Origin: JAZKHE01 sp040385525
GTDB lineage: Bacteria; Bacteroidota; Bacteroidia; UBA4408
Assembly: GCA_040385525.1 (NCBI GenBank)
Contig: JAZKHE010000005.1
Location: 1 to 64,000, forward strand
Reading direction: 5' to 3'
Length of the DNA: 64,000 nt
The notes under the pieces were generated by a model. That model ran no database searches. It had not been told where the DNA came from and saw only the letters and a program-made list of their open reading frames with translations. Made by a program: the position numbers and the translations under genes. Shown piece after piece: positions 10,159-21,200 of the stretch. The number at the start of each line of letters is the position of its first letter. The stretch's first letter is position 1.

Positions 10159-12959
10159 TGAGAAAAAATATTAATATTGTTTATGTTTTACTTTTAACAT
10201 TGGTTATAAGTGTAAAAGCTCAGGTGCAAGTTGTTTCTACTGGAACAGGTGCCGCTTACACTTTAACTTATCCTGGGGTTGTTACTTTAACGCCTGGCAT
10301 ATCTATTACTTTTAAAGCAAATGTTGTAAATACTGGCGCAGCAACCATTAATGTTAATACAACAGGAGCAGTTGCAATCAATAAAAATTCAAATCAAGCA
10401 TTAGTAGTTGGCGATATTGCTGCAGATCAATTTGTCACCTTAATTTACGATGGAGCAAAATTTCAAATGGTTACACCAAGCAGTGCTCCTGGTGGTTTTG
10501 CAAACACTTCTTTATCAAATTTAACTTCAACGTCAATCAATGAATCATTAATTCCAAATACAAACAATGCAAGAAGTTTAGGTAGTAATACCATTGCTTG
10601 GGCAGATACTTGGTTAGAAGGAAAATTATATATTGCTGGTGCTCCATGGACAAGTTTAGCCGCAAATAATACTTTAATTGGCACAAAAGGAGGAGAAGCA
10701 TTTACAACGGGTTTATATAATTTAGGAGTGGGGCAAGGTTCTGGTACCGGAATTACAACTGGCTATAGAAACACCGCTGTTGGACATAGAGCTGGAGAAT
10801 TGTTAACAACTCAAAGCGATAATACTTTTGTAGGTAATTTAGCCGGAGGTTTAACATCTATTGTTGGAGACAATAATACTTTTTTAGGTTCTTATGCTGG
10901 TTATTCAGGATCGAATACTGGTTCAACAAATACTTTTTTAGGTTATAATGTTGGTTCTAGCAACACTAGCGGAAGCAATAATACGTATGTTGGAGGCTAT
11001 TCTGCATACAGCGCTACTTCTGGTAATTTTAACACCGTAGTTGGTAATGATGCAGGTCAGAATTTAACAACAGGAGGAAATAATACATTTGTTGGTTATA
11101 ACACTGGTTTTACAACTGCAACACAACGAACTAACGCTACAGCCATTGGTTACAATACAACTGTTGATGCTGATAACGCAGTTGTTTTAGGCAATAATGC
11201 AAACGTAGGTATTGGAATAACTACACCAGGTAAATTTGCGGGCTCTACAAGGTATTTAAGTGTTGCAGCTATAACAACAGGTGTTTCTAACGGTACAGCT
11301 TCATTAGAATTGATTGGAAATACAGCTTCATACAACACCCTAGCCTCTAAAATAGATTTTTTAGGAATAGTACCAATTTCAAATATAGCATCGCAAAGAG
11401 CAAGAATAGAAGCTCTATCTGGCGCGTCCATAACCTCTGCTGGACAATTAGCTTTTTCGACAAACAACGGAACTAATGCATCTTCAATTTTTGAACGTAT
11501 GCGAATTACCGAAGCTGGTAGAGTTGGTATTGGAACTACAGCGCCATCAACTGCTTCTTTATTCTCAGTAGGTGCTAGTAGCCAGTTTCAGGTATCATCA
11601 ATAGGAGATATTGTTAGAATTAACAATGTACCTACAACTTGGCCAACCACAAATACAGCAGGATTTTTGCAAAACGATGGAACAGGTGCTTTAGCTTGGG
11701 GAGCTTTACCTTCTGGGTCTAACGCATGGACAAAAACAGGAACATCAATTTATCAAACTGTATTAACTGATCTAGTTGGTATTGGAACAAGTTCGCCTGG
11801 ATATAAACTGCATGTTTCAGATAATTCTGCAAACCCAGCAGTTTTTACAAGACAAGATGGAGCTGGTAACGCAATTCAAGGCAACGCTTATGGAACAGGA
11901 GATGGAGTTTATGGTGGGGCATCAGGAGGAGGTTTCGGTGTAAGGGCTAGAACTACAAGTACGGGAGCAGCTTTATTAGCTGAAGTTCAAGGTGGAGGAA
12001 CAGGGCCAGCGGCAATTTTTTCTGGAGGTGCTGTTGGTATTGGAACATCATTGCCAACATTCGACCTGTCATTTAGAGGTAATGCAGCTAGTGATATTGG
12101 TATGGTAAGAAACACAGTTGCTGCAACTGCAGGAAATATACTAAGAATTGAAGCGGGTGGAGCAACATTAGCTTCAACTGATAGAAATGGTGGCGCATTA
12201 AATTTAGCTGCTGGTTTATCTACGGGTACAGGAACGTCAACAATAAATTTTTTAACCTCTACACCCTCAACATTAACTGGAGCTACTGATAATTTACAAT
12301 CTACAAAAATGACAATAACAGGAGATGGTGATGTTGGTATTGGTGCAACACCAAACGTAAAATTTCATGTAAATGATGCTTCAGGGACAGTTACTGCTGT
12401 AAGATTTCAGATTGCAGGAACTACAAAATTTAGGTTAGATAATAATGGAGGAGTAAGTATTGGTAGCAATGTTGTTCCCCCTGCAAATGGATTGAATTTA
12501 GGTGGCGATGCAATTGTGCCTGCAGCAAACGACTATACTTATGCAGCAGCTAAAACAAAAACAGTAACAATACCTGCTATTGCATTTAATAATGTAAACG
12601 CAGCAATTACTTATGACGCTAATGGAGCCAGAATTTTTTATAATGGAGCCACTCCTGTATACGCTCCGTTAATACTTCCTATTGGTGCAATTATTACTGG
12701 TGTAAGGTGGATTATTTTTGATAACACAGTTGGGCAATCAAATACAGGTGGTTTATATCGTTTAGCTGAGGGCTCTACAACATCAACTTTAATTTCTAGT
12801 ACCATCTCAGTAGATAACGGAGCAGTTAATAATCATGCTGCTGTTCCGAATCACACAGTATTAGTTAATAATGCCTATACTTTAAAATGGACTCCAACTG
12901 ATAATTCACAAAGTTTATATATGTGCACAATAACTTATACCGTATTACAAGCAGAATAA
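10158..12959 (+). CDS. Secreted tail-fibre/YadA-head-like repeat protein, paralogue 2
   Basis: The start ATG shares its A with the upstream TAA stop. The 933-residue product has a signal peptide (to about residue 21, VKAQ) and the shared N-terminal module (STGTGAAYTLTYP, GAATINVN, QFVTLIYDGAKFQM). A shorter block of NNTFLG / NTFVGxxAG head-like repeats follows at ~175-345, then fibre-type VGIGTxxP modules and a shared C-terminal module beginning VPAANDYTY near residue 787 and ending ITYTVLQAE. No T9SS tail is recognised. It is intermediate in length between head-rich paralogue 1 and head-poor paralogue 3, consistent with gain and loss of repeat units in a duplicated family. Confidence 0.85.
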   Translation: MRKNINIVYVLLLTLVISVKAQVQVVSTGTGAAYTLTYPGVVTLTPGISITFKANVVNTGAATINVNTTGAVAINKNSNQALVVGDIAADQFVTLIYDGAKFQMVTPSSAPGGFANTSLSNLTSTSINESLIPNTNNARSLGSNTIAWADTWLEGKLYIAGAPWTSLAANNTLIGTKGGEAFTTGLYNLGVGQGSGTGITTGYRNTAVGHRAGELLTTQSDNTFVGNLAGGLTSIVGDNNTFLGSYAGYSGSNTGSTNTFLGYNVGSSNTSGSNNTYVGGYSAYSATSGNFNTVVGNDAGQNLTTGGNNTFVGYNTGFTTATQRTNATAIGYNTTVDADNAVVLGNNANVGIGITTPGKFAGSTRYLSVAAITTGVSNGTASLELIGNTASYNTLASKIDFLGIVPISNIASQRARIEALSGASITSAGQLAFSTNNGTNASSIFERMRITEAGRVGIGTTAPSTASLFSVGASSQFQVSSIGDIVRINNVPTTWPTTNTAGFLQNDGTGALAWGALPSGSNAWTKTGTSIYQTVLTDLVGIGTSSPGYKLHVSDNSANPAVFTRQDGAGNAIQGNAYGTGDGVYGGASGGGFGVRARTTSTGAALLAEVQGGGTGPAAIFSGGAVGIGTSLPTFDLSFRGNAASDIGMVRNTVAATAGNILRIEAGGATLASTDRNGGALNLAAGLSTGTGTSTINFLTSTPSTLTGATDNLQSTKMTITGDGDVGIGATPNVKFHVNDASGTVTAVRFQIAGTTKFRLDNNGGVSIGSNVVPPANGLNLGGDAIVPAANDYTYAAAKTKTVTIPAIAFNNVNAAITYDANGARIFYNGATPVYAPLILPIGAIITGVRWIIFDNTVGQSNTGGLYRLAEGSTTSTLISSTISVDNGAVNNHAAVPNHTVLVNNAYTLKWTPTDNSQSLYMCTITYTVLQAE

Positions 12960-12972
12960 TAAAAAGATAAAA

Positions 12973-15900
12973 ATGAAAAAAATATTTTATTTACTAATCA
13001 TTGTTCTTTGCTTTGTTAAAAATACAGAGGCCCAAACCGAGTTAAACTCAACAGGAACTGGCGCTGCTTATGCATTGAGTTATCCTGCTGCGTTTACATA
13101 TTCGTCGGGTATTACAATTACTTTTAAAGCGCATACTGTAAACACTGGTGCGGCAACCCTTAATGTAAATGGTTTAGGAACTAAAGATGTATTTAAAAAT
13201 GTTTCAAGTTCGTTAGCCTTTGGCGATATTGCGGCAGGTCAGTTTGTTACTGTTATTTACGATGGCACAAACTTTCAATTAACCACTCCAGTTTCTTCAA
13301 GTTCATCTCCATCGTGGGCTTTAGCTGGTAACACAGGTACTACAGCTGGCACAAACTTTATAGGAACAACGGATGCGGTTGATTTTGTTGCTAAAACAAA
13401 TAATGTAGAGCGTTTAAGAATTTTGTCGGGTGGTAATGTGGGTATTGGAACTGGCAGCCCTGCTCCAGGAGCACAATTACATGTTGTTGGTGCTGCAAAA
13501 GCAGCAGTGTTAGAAGGTTCATATTCCAGTACGCTAATTACTTCTTCAATAATTACAGAGATTGTAAATAATGATGTAACCAATAACAACTATAGTTTAA
13601 TAGGCTTTTCAGACCAAGGTACTAGTGGAACACCATCTGTAAAAATAGGTTCTCAAACTATTGACCACACAAACGATTATGGCGATTTTGTAGTGGGCAC
13701 AAGAAGTGCTGTTGGTTTTACTGAAAAGATGAGGGTTACATCAGCTGGAAATATCGGGGTGGGAATTTCATCTCCAGTTTCGTTATTTACTATAAATAAT
13801 GCAACTAATTCGCAACTAAGGTTATCCACAACCGCCTTGGGAAACACTTCGGCAGATGGTATGTTAATTGATTTGAACGGAACTTCGGGAAGTATTAATT
13901 TGTACGAAAACTTACCATTGAGTTTTGCAACAAATAGTACAACTAAAATGACAATCCTAGCTGCTGGTAACGTTGGTATTGGAACAACAGGTCCTTCAAG
14001 TTTATTATCTGTAGGTGCAAGCAGTCAGTTTCAAGTAAGTGCAACGGGAGATATATTGAGAATTAAAAATTTAGCTTACACATGGCCTTCAACAGCTGTT
14101 GCTGGGGCACTTCAAAACGATGGGACAGGAAATTTAACTTGGGGTGCTGTTGCGGGTACATTAAGTGGTGGAACGGCTAATAAAGTAACATACTGGACTG
14201 GAACAAACACAGTTTCGGCAAATAGTTTATTTTCTTGGGACAATACCAACGCACGTTTAGGAGTTGGAATAGCAGCGCCATTAAGCACATTGCATTTAGC
14301 TAATGCAAGCATACCTACTTTCAATATGCAAAGTACGTCTACTTTAACTACTGCTGCATCAACTATTGCGCGCATTAATTTTCACGATTCACAAACTGCA
14401 GCATCAGGCCAAGCGTCTATTTATTCAATAAGAGATGGCGCATCTGCTGGTGTAACAGATTTACCAACAGCTATTGCATTTTCTACAACCCCTGATGGAG
14501 CATCTTCGCCAGTGGAAGCAATGAGAATAAATAATCAAGGCTTTATAGGAATTGGTTCAACCTACCCACAACAAATTTTTAATCCATTAAGCATTCGTTC
14601 AACAGATGTAACAACAAATGGTTCATCAGGAACATTTATTGATATTCACAACACAGCTAATGCAAACAATACATTTGCTGGTTTTAGGTTTAGAGCAACC
14701 GCTAATAGTGTGCCTTATGATGATGAAGCTTTTCAAGCAGGTATATTTTTTAACAGAACAGACGGATTAAATTTTGGTAGAGGGGATATTATTATTGCGT
14801 CAAAAGGCACTGCAGATTATAATAATGTAAATGCCCTTACTGATGCTAAAATGGTTATTAAAAGTGGTGGTCAAGTTGGTATAGGCGTGTTAAGTCCAAT
14901 ACATGCTTTAGATATTGATGGAACAATAAATTTAAGACCAACAAATGGTAGAATTGCATTAAATGGTAATTTTGGTTTACCAGGCTATGTTCTAGTTTCT
15001 AACGGTGCAGGAAGTGCAAATTCATGGGCAGATCCGGCAGCATTGGGCACTAACTATTGGGCAAAAACAGGTGCTTCAGTATATCCAACTTCTATAACAA
15101 ATAATGTTGCAATTGGAGCATTATCAGCCATTGCCAAGTTGGATGTTAGAGATATTAGTGTTACTACAACAGGAACTTTACCAGGCAACTTACATGTAAT
15201 GTCAACTAATCCTCAAGCAATTGACATTGGAGGATCAATAAGTATAGGAGGTTATTACGATGACGCTGCAACAGGAGCTAGAATGTTTGCTACTATAGAA
15301 GCAAGAAAATCGAATTCAACAACGGCTAATGCCGCAGGTTATTTGTTGTTTAAAACAAATAGTGGGGCCAGTACTATTGAAAGAATGCGAATTGATGCTG
15401 GAGGTAATGTAGGAATAGGAACTTCGTCTCCAGGAGCAACAAGATTAAATCTTACCATTCCAAATACCGATGCTACAAACCCTATTGGTTTAACAATAAA
15501 TAATAATTATATCGGATCTAGTGATAAGTTTGGTATAGATGTAAATGTGGATGGAGCGGGTAGCGGACAAAAATTTGGAATAAGTTCAAGTGTTGTTGGT
15601 TTAGCTGCAGATGCAAGCGCAATTTATGGATACCAAGTGGCAATGACTCCAAACGGAACAGGAATAGCTCATGGTGTTTATTCTGTGCTATCAGCCGTGG
15701 GAACTGGAACTCGTTATGGTTTTTATAATAGCGTAGCGGCAGAAGCAACAAGTGTTAGCACAATATACGGAATTAGAAATATTTTATCAGGAGCTGCTGC
15801 AACAAAATATGGTATGTATACAAGTGGTGAAGACAGAAATTATTTTAGTGGTAATGTAGGTATTGGTATAACGAATCCTTCATCAAAATTAGAAGTTGTT

Positions 15901-16419
15901 GGTGATGTTGAAATACCTGCTACAAACGATTATAAATACAGTACTCCAAAAACATATTATTATACAATTAGTCCCGGAGAGTTTACAAGTAATTCAGAAA
16001 TAAATTATTCAATGGGTAGAGTAGTTGATGCAACTACAGGTTCTGTTACTTATGCCTATTTTGCTAATGGAGTAGCTACTTCTCAAGGTTACGCAACAGC
16101 TGGAGTGCACTTGCCAGACGGAGCAAAAATTACAAAATTCTCTGCATGGTTGTATAATAATGATTTATCAGTAACAAATATCCCTACTGTATATTTGTTA
16201 AGAAGAACTTTAACTTCAGGAACCTATGGAATTATAGCAAGTTGCTCTTTAGCAACAGTTTCAACGGCAATAACTAGAGTGGATGACAATGCTCCTGCAA
16301 ATATAATTGTAGATAATTTAAGCTACCCTTATGTTGTTACTTTTTTAGCAGATCAGGCTAGTTCAACACTACGGCTTTATACAGTGCAAATTGAATACAC
16401 AGTAGATAATGCGCAGTAA
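12973..16419 (+). CDS. Secreted tail-fibre-like repeat protein, paralogue 3
   Basis: This 1148-residue protein has a signal peptide (to ~residue 21, TEAQ) and an N-terminal module nearly identical to paralogue 1 (STGTGAAYALSYPAAFTYSS, GAATLNVNGLG, VTVIYDGTNFQL). The NTAIG head repeats are essentially absent. The middle consists of successive VGIGTxxP/ERMRI(D/N) fibre modules. A ~169-residue C-terminal module beginning IPATNDYKYST and ending IEYTVDNAQ matches the paralogues. It starts 13 bp after paralogue 2 and its stop is immediately followed by the next gene. The function is unknown; a surface filament or tethered fibre is the best inference. Confidence 0.85.
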   Translation: MKKIFYLLIIVLCFVKNTEAQTELNSTGTGAAYALSYPAAFTYSSGITITFKAHTVNTGAATLNVNGLGTKDVFKNVSSSLAFGDIAAGQFVTVIYDGTNFQLTTPVSSSSSPSWALAGNTGTTAGTNFIGTTDAVDFVAKTNNVERLRILSGGNVGIGTGSPAPGAQLHVVGAAKAAVLEGSYSSTLITSSIITEIVNNDVTNNNYSLIGFSDQGTSGTPSVKIGSQTIDHTNDYGDFVVGTRSAVGFTEKMRVTSAGNIGVGISSPVSLFTINNATNSQLRLSTTALGNTSADGMLIDLNGTSGSINLYENLPLSFATNSTTKMTILAAGNVGIGTTGPSSLLSVGASSQFQVSATGDILRIKNLAYTWPSTAVAGALQNDGTGNLTWGAVAGTLSGGTANKVTYWTGTNTVSANSLFSWDNTNARLGVGIAAPLSTLHLANASIPTFNMQSTSTLTTAASTIARINFHDSQTAASGQASIYSIRDGASAGVTDLPTAIAFSTTPDGASSPVEAMRINNQGFIGIGSTYPQQIFNPLSIRSTDVTTNGSSGTFIDIHNTANANNTFAGFRFRATANSVPYDDEAFQAGIFFNRTDGLNFGRGDIIIASKGTADYNNVNALTDAKMVIKSGGQVGIGVLSPIHALDIDGTINLRPTNGRIALNGNFGLPGYVLVSNGAGSANSWADPAALGTNYWAKTGASVYPTSITNNVAIGALSAIAKLDVRDISVTTTGTLPGNLHVMSTNPQAIDIGGSISIGGYYDDAATGARMFATIEARKSNSTTANAAGYLLFKTNSGASTIERMRIDAGGNVGIGTSSPGATRLNLTIPNTDATNPIGLTINNNYIGSSDKFGIDVNVDGAGSGQKFGISSSVVGLAADASAIYGYQVAMTPNGTGIAHGVYSVLSAVGTGTRYGFYNSVAAEATSVSTIYGIRNILSGAAATKYGMYTSGEDRNYFSGNVGIGITNPSSKLEVVGDVEIPATNDYKYSTPKTYYYTISPGEFTSNSEINYSMGRVVDATTGSVTYAYFANGVATSQGYATAGVHLPDGAKITKFSAWLYNNDLSVTNIPTVYLLRRTLTSGTYGIIASCSLATVSTAITRVDDNAPANIIVDNLSYPYVVTFLADQASSTLRLYTVQIEYTVDNAQ

Positions 16420-16420
16420 T

Positions 16421-17137
16421 ATGAATATATACAAAACACTTTTTTTTATTTCTGTAGCTTTTGTAGCAAAAGCTCAAGTGCAGCTAACACCTGTAGTTGT
16501 GGGTAGCACTGGCACTTTTTCTGAGCCTTCTTTCGGTTCAGTTACATCAACTGTTGGCGAGCCAATTACAACCACATTAAGTGCAAACAACAAACATTTA
16601 ACACAAGGTTTTAATCAACCTAATAACACGCTTAAATTTACAATTACAGGTGTAAACGCAACATGTTTTGGCGGCGAAAATGGCTCTGCTTTTGTAGAAA
16701 TTACTAGTGGTAAAGAACCTTTTACGGTAGAGTGGTTACCAACAAACCAAAAAGCAGATACAGCCATTGGTTTGCGCGAAGGAAAACACGTTGTAGTTGT
16801 TACCGATGCTAATGGTCGTACTAAAAGAGATTCTGTTGAAATTTTAGCCGATTCGCCAGTGCCTTGCGAAATAAAAATCTACTCTGGTTTTTCTCCTAAT
16901 GGAGATGGAGCAAACGAAAATTGGGCAATTGATAATATTTTATTATACCCCGATAATTCTGTAAAAATATTTACACGTTGGGGCGAAAAAATTTGGGATG
17001 CAACAAATTATGATAATTCAACTGTAGTTTGGGACGGAAAAAGTAATTTAGGCACAAATTTGCCCGAAGGAACTTATTTTTATATGGTAGAAATTAATAA
17101 AACAAAATACGAAGGTTGGGTACAGCTGAGTAGATAA
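16421..17137 (+). CDS. SprB-repeat protein with type B T9SS (gliding motility-associated) C-terminal domain
   Basis: I take the ATG at 16421, one base after the upstream stop; an in-frame ATG at 16409 would overlap the previous gene by 11 bases. Either gives a signal peptide ending FVAKAQ. A SprB-type repeat (ATCFGGENGSAFVEITSGKE) lies near residue 75. The last ~85 residues (GFSPNGDGANENW, IFTRWGEKIWD, WDGKSN, LPEGTYFY) are a type B T9SS sorting domain as found in gliding-motility proteins. Such proteins usually depend on a PorP/SprF partner, and one is encoded directly downstream. At 238 residues it is small for this class and could act as an anchor or adaptor for the long upstream fibres (inference). 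Confidence 0.9.
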   Translation: MNIYKTLFFISVAFVAKAQVQLTPVVVGSTGTFSEPSFGSVTSTVGEPITTTLSANNKHLTQGFNQPNNTLKFTITGVNATCFGGENGSAFVEITSGKEPFTVEWLPTNQKADTAIGLREGKHVVVVTDANGRTKRDSVEILADSPVPCEIKIYSGFSPNGDGANENWAIDNILLYPDNSVKIFTRWGEKIWDATNYDNSTVVWDGKSNLGTNLPEGTYFYMVEINKTKYEGWVQLSR

Positions 17138-17184
17138 TTTAGTGATTAGTAAATAGAGCTTAGAGATTAGTTAATAGTGATTAG
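17138..17184 (+). repeat. TTAG-rich intergenic repeat element
   Basis: A run of GATTAG, AGTAAATAG and GCTTAGAGATTAG words follows the SprB-repeat gene. It resembles 5746-5775 in the same orientation and the reverse complement of 31009-31035. Confidence 0.5.
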
Positions 17185-17218
17185 AAAAATTAAAAAAAAT
17201 TAAAATAACACATATAAA

Positions 17219-17248
17219 CTTTGTACTCAGTACTTAATACTTTGTACT
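17219..17248 (+). repeat. GTACTTAGTACT-type intergenic repeat
   Basis: Words CTTTGTACTCAGTACTTAAT and CTTTGTACT lie 10 bp before the PorP start. They match the run embedded in the NHL-protein signal peptide (5825-5869). AGTACT/GTAC cores are self-complementary. Confidence 0.6.
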
Positions 17249-17257
17249 AAAAATAAA

Positions 17258-18187
17258 ATGAATAAAAATTTAAAATATATACTTTTATTGTGTGCTTTGT
17301 TAAGCGCTAACAAAATTTTGTTGGCTCAGCAAGATGCGCAGTTTACACAATACATGTTTAACCCTTTGGTTTTAAATCCTGCCTATGCAGGAAGTAGAGA
17401 AGGTGTTAGCGGAAACATGTTGTATCGGGATCAGTGGGCTGCTTTTGACGGTGCGCCAGTTACACAAACATTTAGTATACATTCTCCGTTGCGTAACAAC
17501 AAAGTAGGTTTAGGATTTCACGTAATTAACGATCAAATTGGTCCCGTTGGTACAACAGGAGTAAATGGTTCTTACGCTTATCGTTTAAAAATGGGCAAAG
17601 GCAAATTAGCTTTGGGTTTGCGTGCAGGTATTTTTAATTATCGTTTCGATTGGAATAAAATAGAATACAAAGATAAAACAGATGTTTTTGCTGCTGTTTT
17701 ACCAACGCGCAGGTTTATGCCTACATTCGATTTTGGAACGTATTATTACACCGGTAAATTTTATTTGGGAGCAGCTGTTTCACACATCGATCAAGCAACC
17801 TATGCAAAAGCAGCTACTGATGGTAATTATAAAATAAAATTAGCATCGCACATTGTTGTTACGTCGGGATATGCTTGGGTAATAAATAAAAAAGTTACGT
17901 TTAAACCTTCTGTAGTTGTAAAAACATTGGTAAACCAAATCCCTACAATTGATGTAAATGCGGCTGTTTTACTCGACGAAAAATTGTGGTTAGGAGTTGG
18001 AGCACGTTCTACTAACGCGGCTATGATTATTGCGGAATATAACTTAACTAAAAATTTTAGATTTGGTTATTCTTATGATATTTCAATAAATGAATTGCGT
18101 TCAGTTAATAAAGGTTCGCACGAAGTATTTTTAGGATTTGATTTTGAAATTTATAAAACAAGAACATTGTCACCACGCTATTTTTAA
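17258..18187 (+). CDS. PorP/SprF family type IX secretion outer-membrane protein
   Basis: The 309-residue product has a signal peptide ending LLAQQ, then the family hallmark QFTQYMFNPLVLNPAYAGSR near residues 27-46 and QWAAFDGAPVTQTFSIHSPL. The rest alternates like an outer-membrane beta-barrel (FRFGYSYDISI, EVFLGFDF). In gliding Bacteroidota, SprF-type proteins assist secretion and surface retention of a specific type B CTD adhesin, usually encoded next to them. Here the immediate upstream gene carries such a domain, so the two are likely partners. A PorE-like gene follows 19 bp downstream, the arrangement commonly seen for T9SS accessory sets. Confidence 0.93.
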   Translation: MNKNLKYILLLCALLSANKILLAQQDAQFTQYMFNPLVLNPAYAGSREGVSGNMLYRDQWAAFDGAPVTQTFSIHSPLRNNKVGLGFHVINDQIGPVGTTGVNGSYAYRLKMGKGKLALGLRAGIFNYRFDWNKIEYKDKTDVFAAVLPTRRFMPTFDFGTYYYTGKFYLGAAVSHIDQATYAKAATDGNYKIKLASHIVVTSGYAWVINKKVTFKPSVVVKTLVNQIPTIDVNAAVLLDEKLWLGVGARSTNAAMIIAEYNLTKNFRFGYSYDISINELRSVNKGSHEVFLGFDFEIYKTRTLSPRYF

Positions 18188-18206
18188 TAGTTTGGTTTAA
18201 TTATAT

Positions 18207-21200
18207 ATGAAGTTTAGATTTTTTGCAGCTGTTGTTTTTATTTTTTTGTTTACGGGCAAAAGTCTTTTCGCGCAATTAGAAAAAGCGAATTACCATTTCG
18301 AGAATTTTCACTACGCTCAAGCAATTCCACTTTATATAAAGGCAGCTAAAAAAGAAAAAACAAAAATTGTTGCCACGCAAAAATTAGCCGATTGTTACCG
18401 AATTTTACACGATTACCGCAATGCGGAAATGCAATACGCACAAGTAATTAAAAATGGGGGTAATTTACCAATACATCATTTGTATTATGGGCAAATGCTT
18501 TTTAACAATGGGCATGTAAATTCTGCTAAAGAACAATTCGATTTATTTTCTAACGCAAGTGGCGAAGATAAACGCGCGCAAAACTTAATGAGTTCAATCA
18601 TTATAACTCGTTTGTGGTCGGTAAAGCAACGAGAGTGCGATATACTTAACGTAAGAGATTTAAATACTTTAGGCGCTGAGTTTTGCGCAATTCCATACAA
18701 TAAAAATATTGTTTTTGTTTCTGATAGAGGAACCGATTTAGTAAACTACTCAAAAAGTTCGATTGATGATCGCCCTTATTTGTCAATGTTTTTAGCTGAA
18801 CGTGGCAAAGGAAAAGATAGCGCTAAGTTTAAAAAAATCGAGAATTTTTCTGGAAAAATAAATAACGAGTATCATAACGGTCCGGCCACATTTGTAGAGT
18901 CGGGCAAACAAATATTTTTTACGCGAGTTGACAGAAAAGTATATGCAAAGAATAGTGGCTTAATTAATCGCCCAAGAGTATACTATTCAACAAAAATTAA
19001 AGATAGTTGGGATCAAATTAGACCTTTGGCTTTCAACAACGATAATTATTCTGTAGCTCATCCTGCAATAAGTTCAGATGGAATGACATTAATTTTTTCA
19101 TCAGATATGCCAGGTGGGTTTGGAGGTAAAGATTTGTATATCTGTAAGCTCGAAGGTGCAAACTGGAGTAAACCTGTAAACTTAGGAGCTAAAATTAATT
19201 CAGTTCAAGATGAGGTTTTTCCTTATTTACATAAAAATGGAACTTTATATTTTAGTAGCGATGGACACGTTGGTTTTGGAGGTTTAGACATATACTCGGC
19301 GCGTTATATTGATAACGAATGGCGAGAAGTTAAAAATTTACAAGAACCAATTAACTCTACTTACGATGATTTTGGAATAAGCTTTTTGTTTAAACACGCT
19401 AGCGGATATTTTTCATCTAACCGCCCAGGGGGAGTTGGTGGCGACGATATTTATTCTTTCGACTTAATAAAAAAACTTCCTAGAATCACAGCTATATCTG
19501 GTAAAATATTTAGAAACGAATTAGACGTTGCTCAAAATTTAGAGATTAAATTAACCGATGAAACAGGTTTAGTTTTAGAAACAACAAAAACAGATAGTTT
19601 AGGCGTTTTTAGATTCGAAAAATTGAATCCAGAAGAAGATTACATCGTTATGTTAGATGCCGATGAGGTTGGAATAAACACAAAAGAAGTAACTCAATTT
19701 CATGGTAGATTGTTTTATAACGATGATATGCCGGCCAATAAAGCAAAGTTGGTGATTAAAAATAAAGAAGGTGTTTGGGTAAAAGAAATGGAAACAGATC
19801 AGGCAGGTTACTTCCGATTTGATTATTTAGAGTACGAAAAAAACAATTTAGATACAATTACCGATCCGGATGTAGCCTTTGTTAAAAAAGAACTTTTTAA
19901 ATATCAGCAACTTACTACCGATAATATTATTCCTGATAATTTAAATGAAGAAGAAACCATAGCAAAACTTAAAAAATTATTTAAATACGATGAGTTACTT
20001 GCTACTACAACTGCTTTAAATACAGAAGAAAATGCGGATACAGAATTTTATGTAAAAGGTAATTTTGTTTACAATAAATTGCGTACAGATTCTTTTGCGC
20101 TTAACACTTTATCAGAAGACGCAACAAAATTCTATTTAAAAAACAAGTTTGTTTACAATAAATTAACTGGTGATTCTTTTGCTTTAAAAACAGAAGAAGA
20201 AATTGCCGATAGATTTTATGTAAAAGATGGATATAGATATGATAAGTTAAATGGCGATTCGATAGGGTTATCAATGTTGTATACCGATAATGATAAGTTT
20301 TATGTTAAAGAAAATTTTAGATACAATAAATTAACTGGCGATTCAATTTCGTTGGATTTACTTACCGAAGAAGATGTTGATTTTGATGTTAACTCTTATA
20401 CTTTAAAAATGCGTTTGTTTACTGGTGCCGATTTTAAAAATATTGCACCGGGAGTAAAAGTAACTATTAAAGATGGCAACGGAGTAGTTTATAAAGAAAC
20501 ACTTACGGATAGTAATGGCGAATTAAAAGTTAACTTTTTACCAATTAACAGAACTTACGTAATAAAGGTAGATCAAGATAATGATGTAATACAGCAAAAC
20601 GATAACTATTCTACTTTTGGTAGAGTTATGAATAGTAATAGCACTAAGTTTCCGATAAAAGGAAAAGAAATTTCGTTTGCAAACATGGCAAATATTTTAT
20701 TTGCTAATTCAATAACTGATGACGAAGGATTTTTTAAACTAAACGGAAAAACAGAAAAACGCAACGCATTAAATCTTATTGCTCATCAGCAAGATTCAAT
20801 AAATGGTTTGGCGTTAAGTGACGAAGCGTTGAGAAGAAAGCAAGAACAAATAAAACTTAATAAAATAAATAATACCTCCGATAACTTAAGCGCAGAACAA
20901 TTAGCCGAAGAAGCATTACGTCGTAAAAAAGAAGAAGAACGCATGAAGTTGGTTAAATTAAACAACACAAGCGATAAACTTAATGCATTAGAAATTACAG
21001 ACGATGATATTTTAAAAATATACGGAAATAAAACTGTGCGCGATTTAACTTTTACAACACAAGTTGCGGCTTATAAAATGTCGAAGAATTTTGCTTTCCA
21101 AAAAATTCAACAAAAATTTGGAACCGTAAAAGAGCAAAAACTAGATGATGGAATTACACGCTTTACAGTACAATCGCACGCAACAATAAACAGTGCAGAC

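Noticed and set aside
7129..16419. Prophage tail region
   Set aside because: The tail-fibre-like proteins all have signal peptides and T9SS neighbours, and no phage structural, lysis or integrase gene is present.
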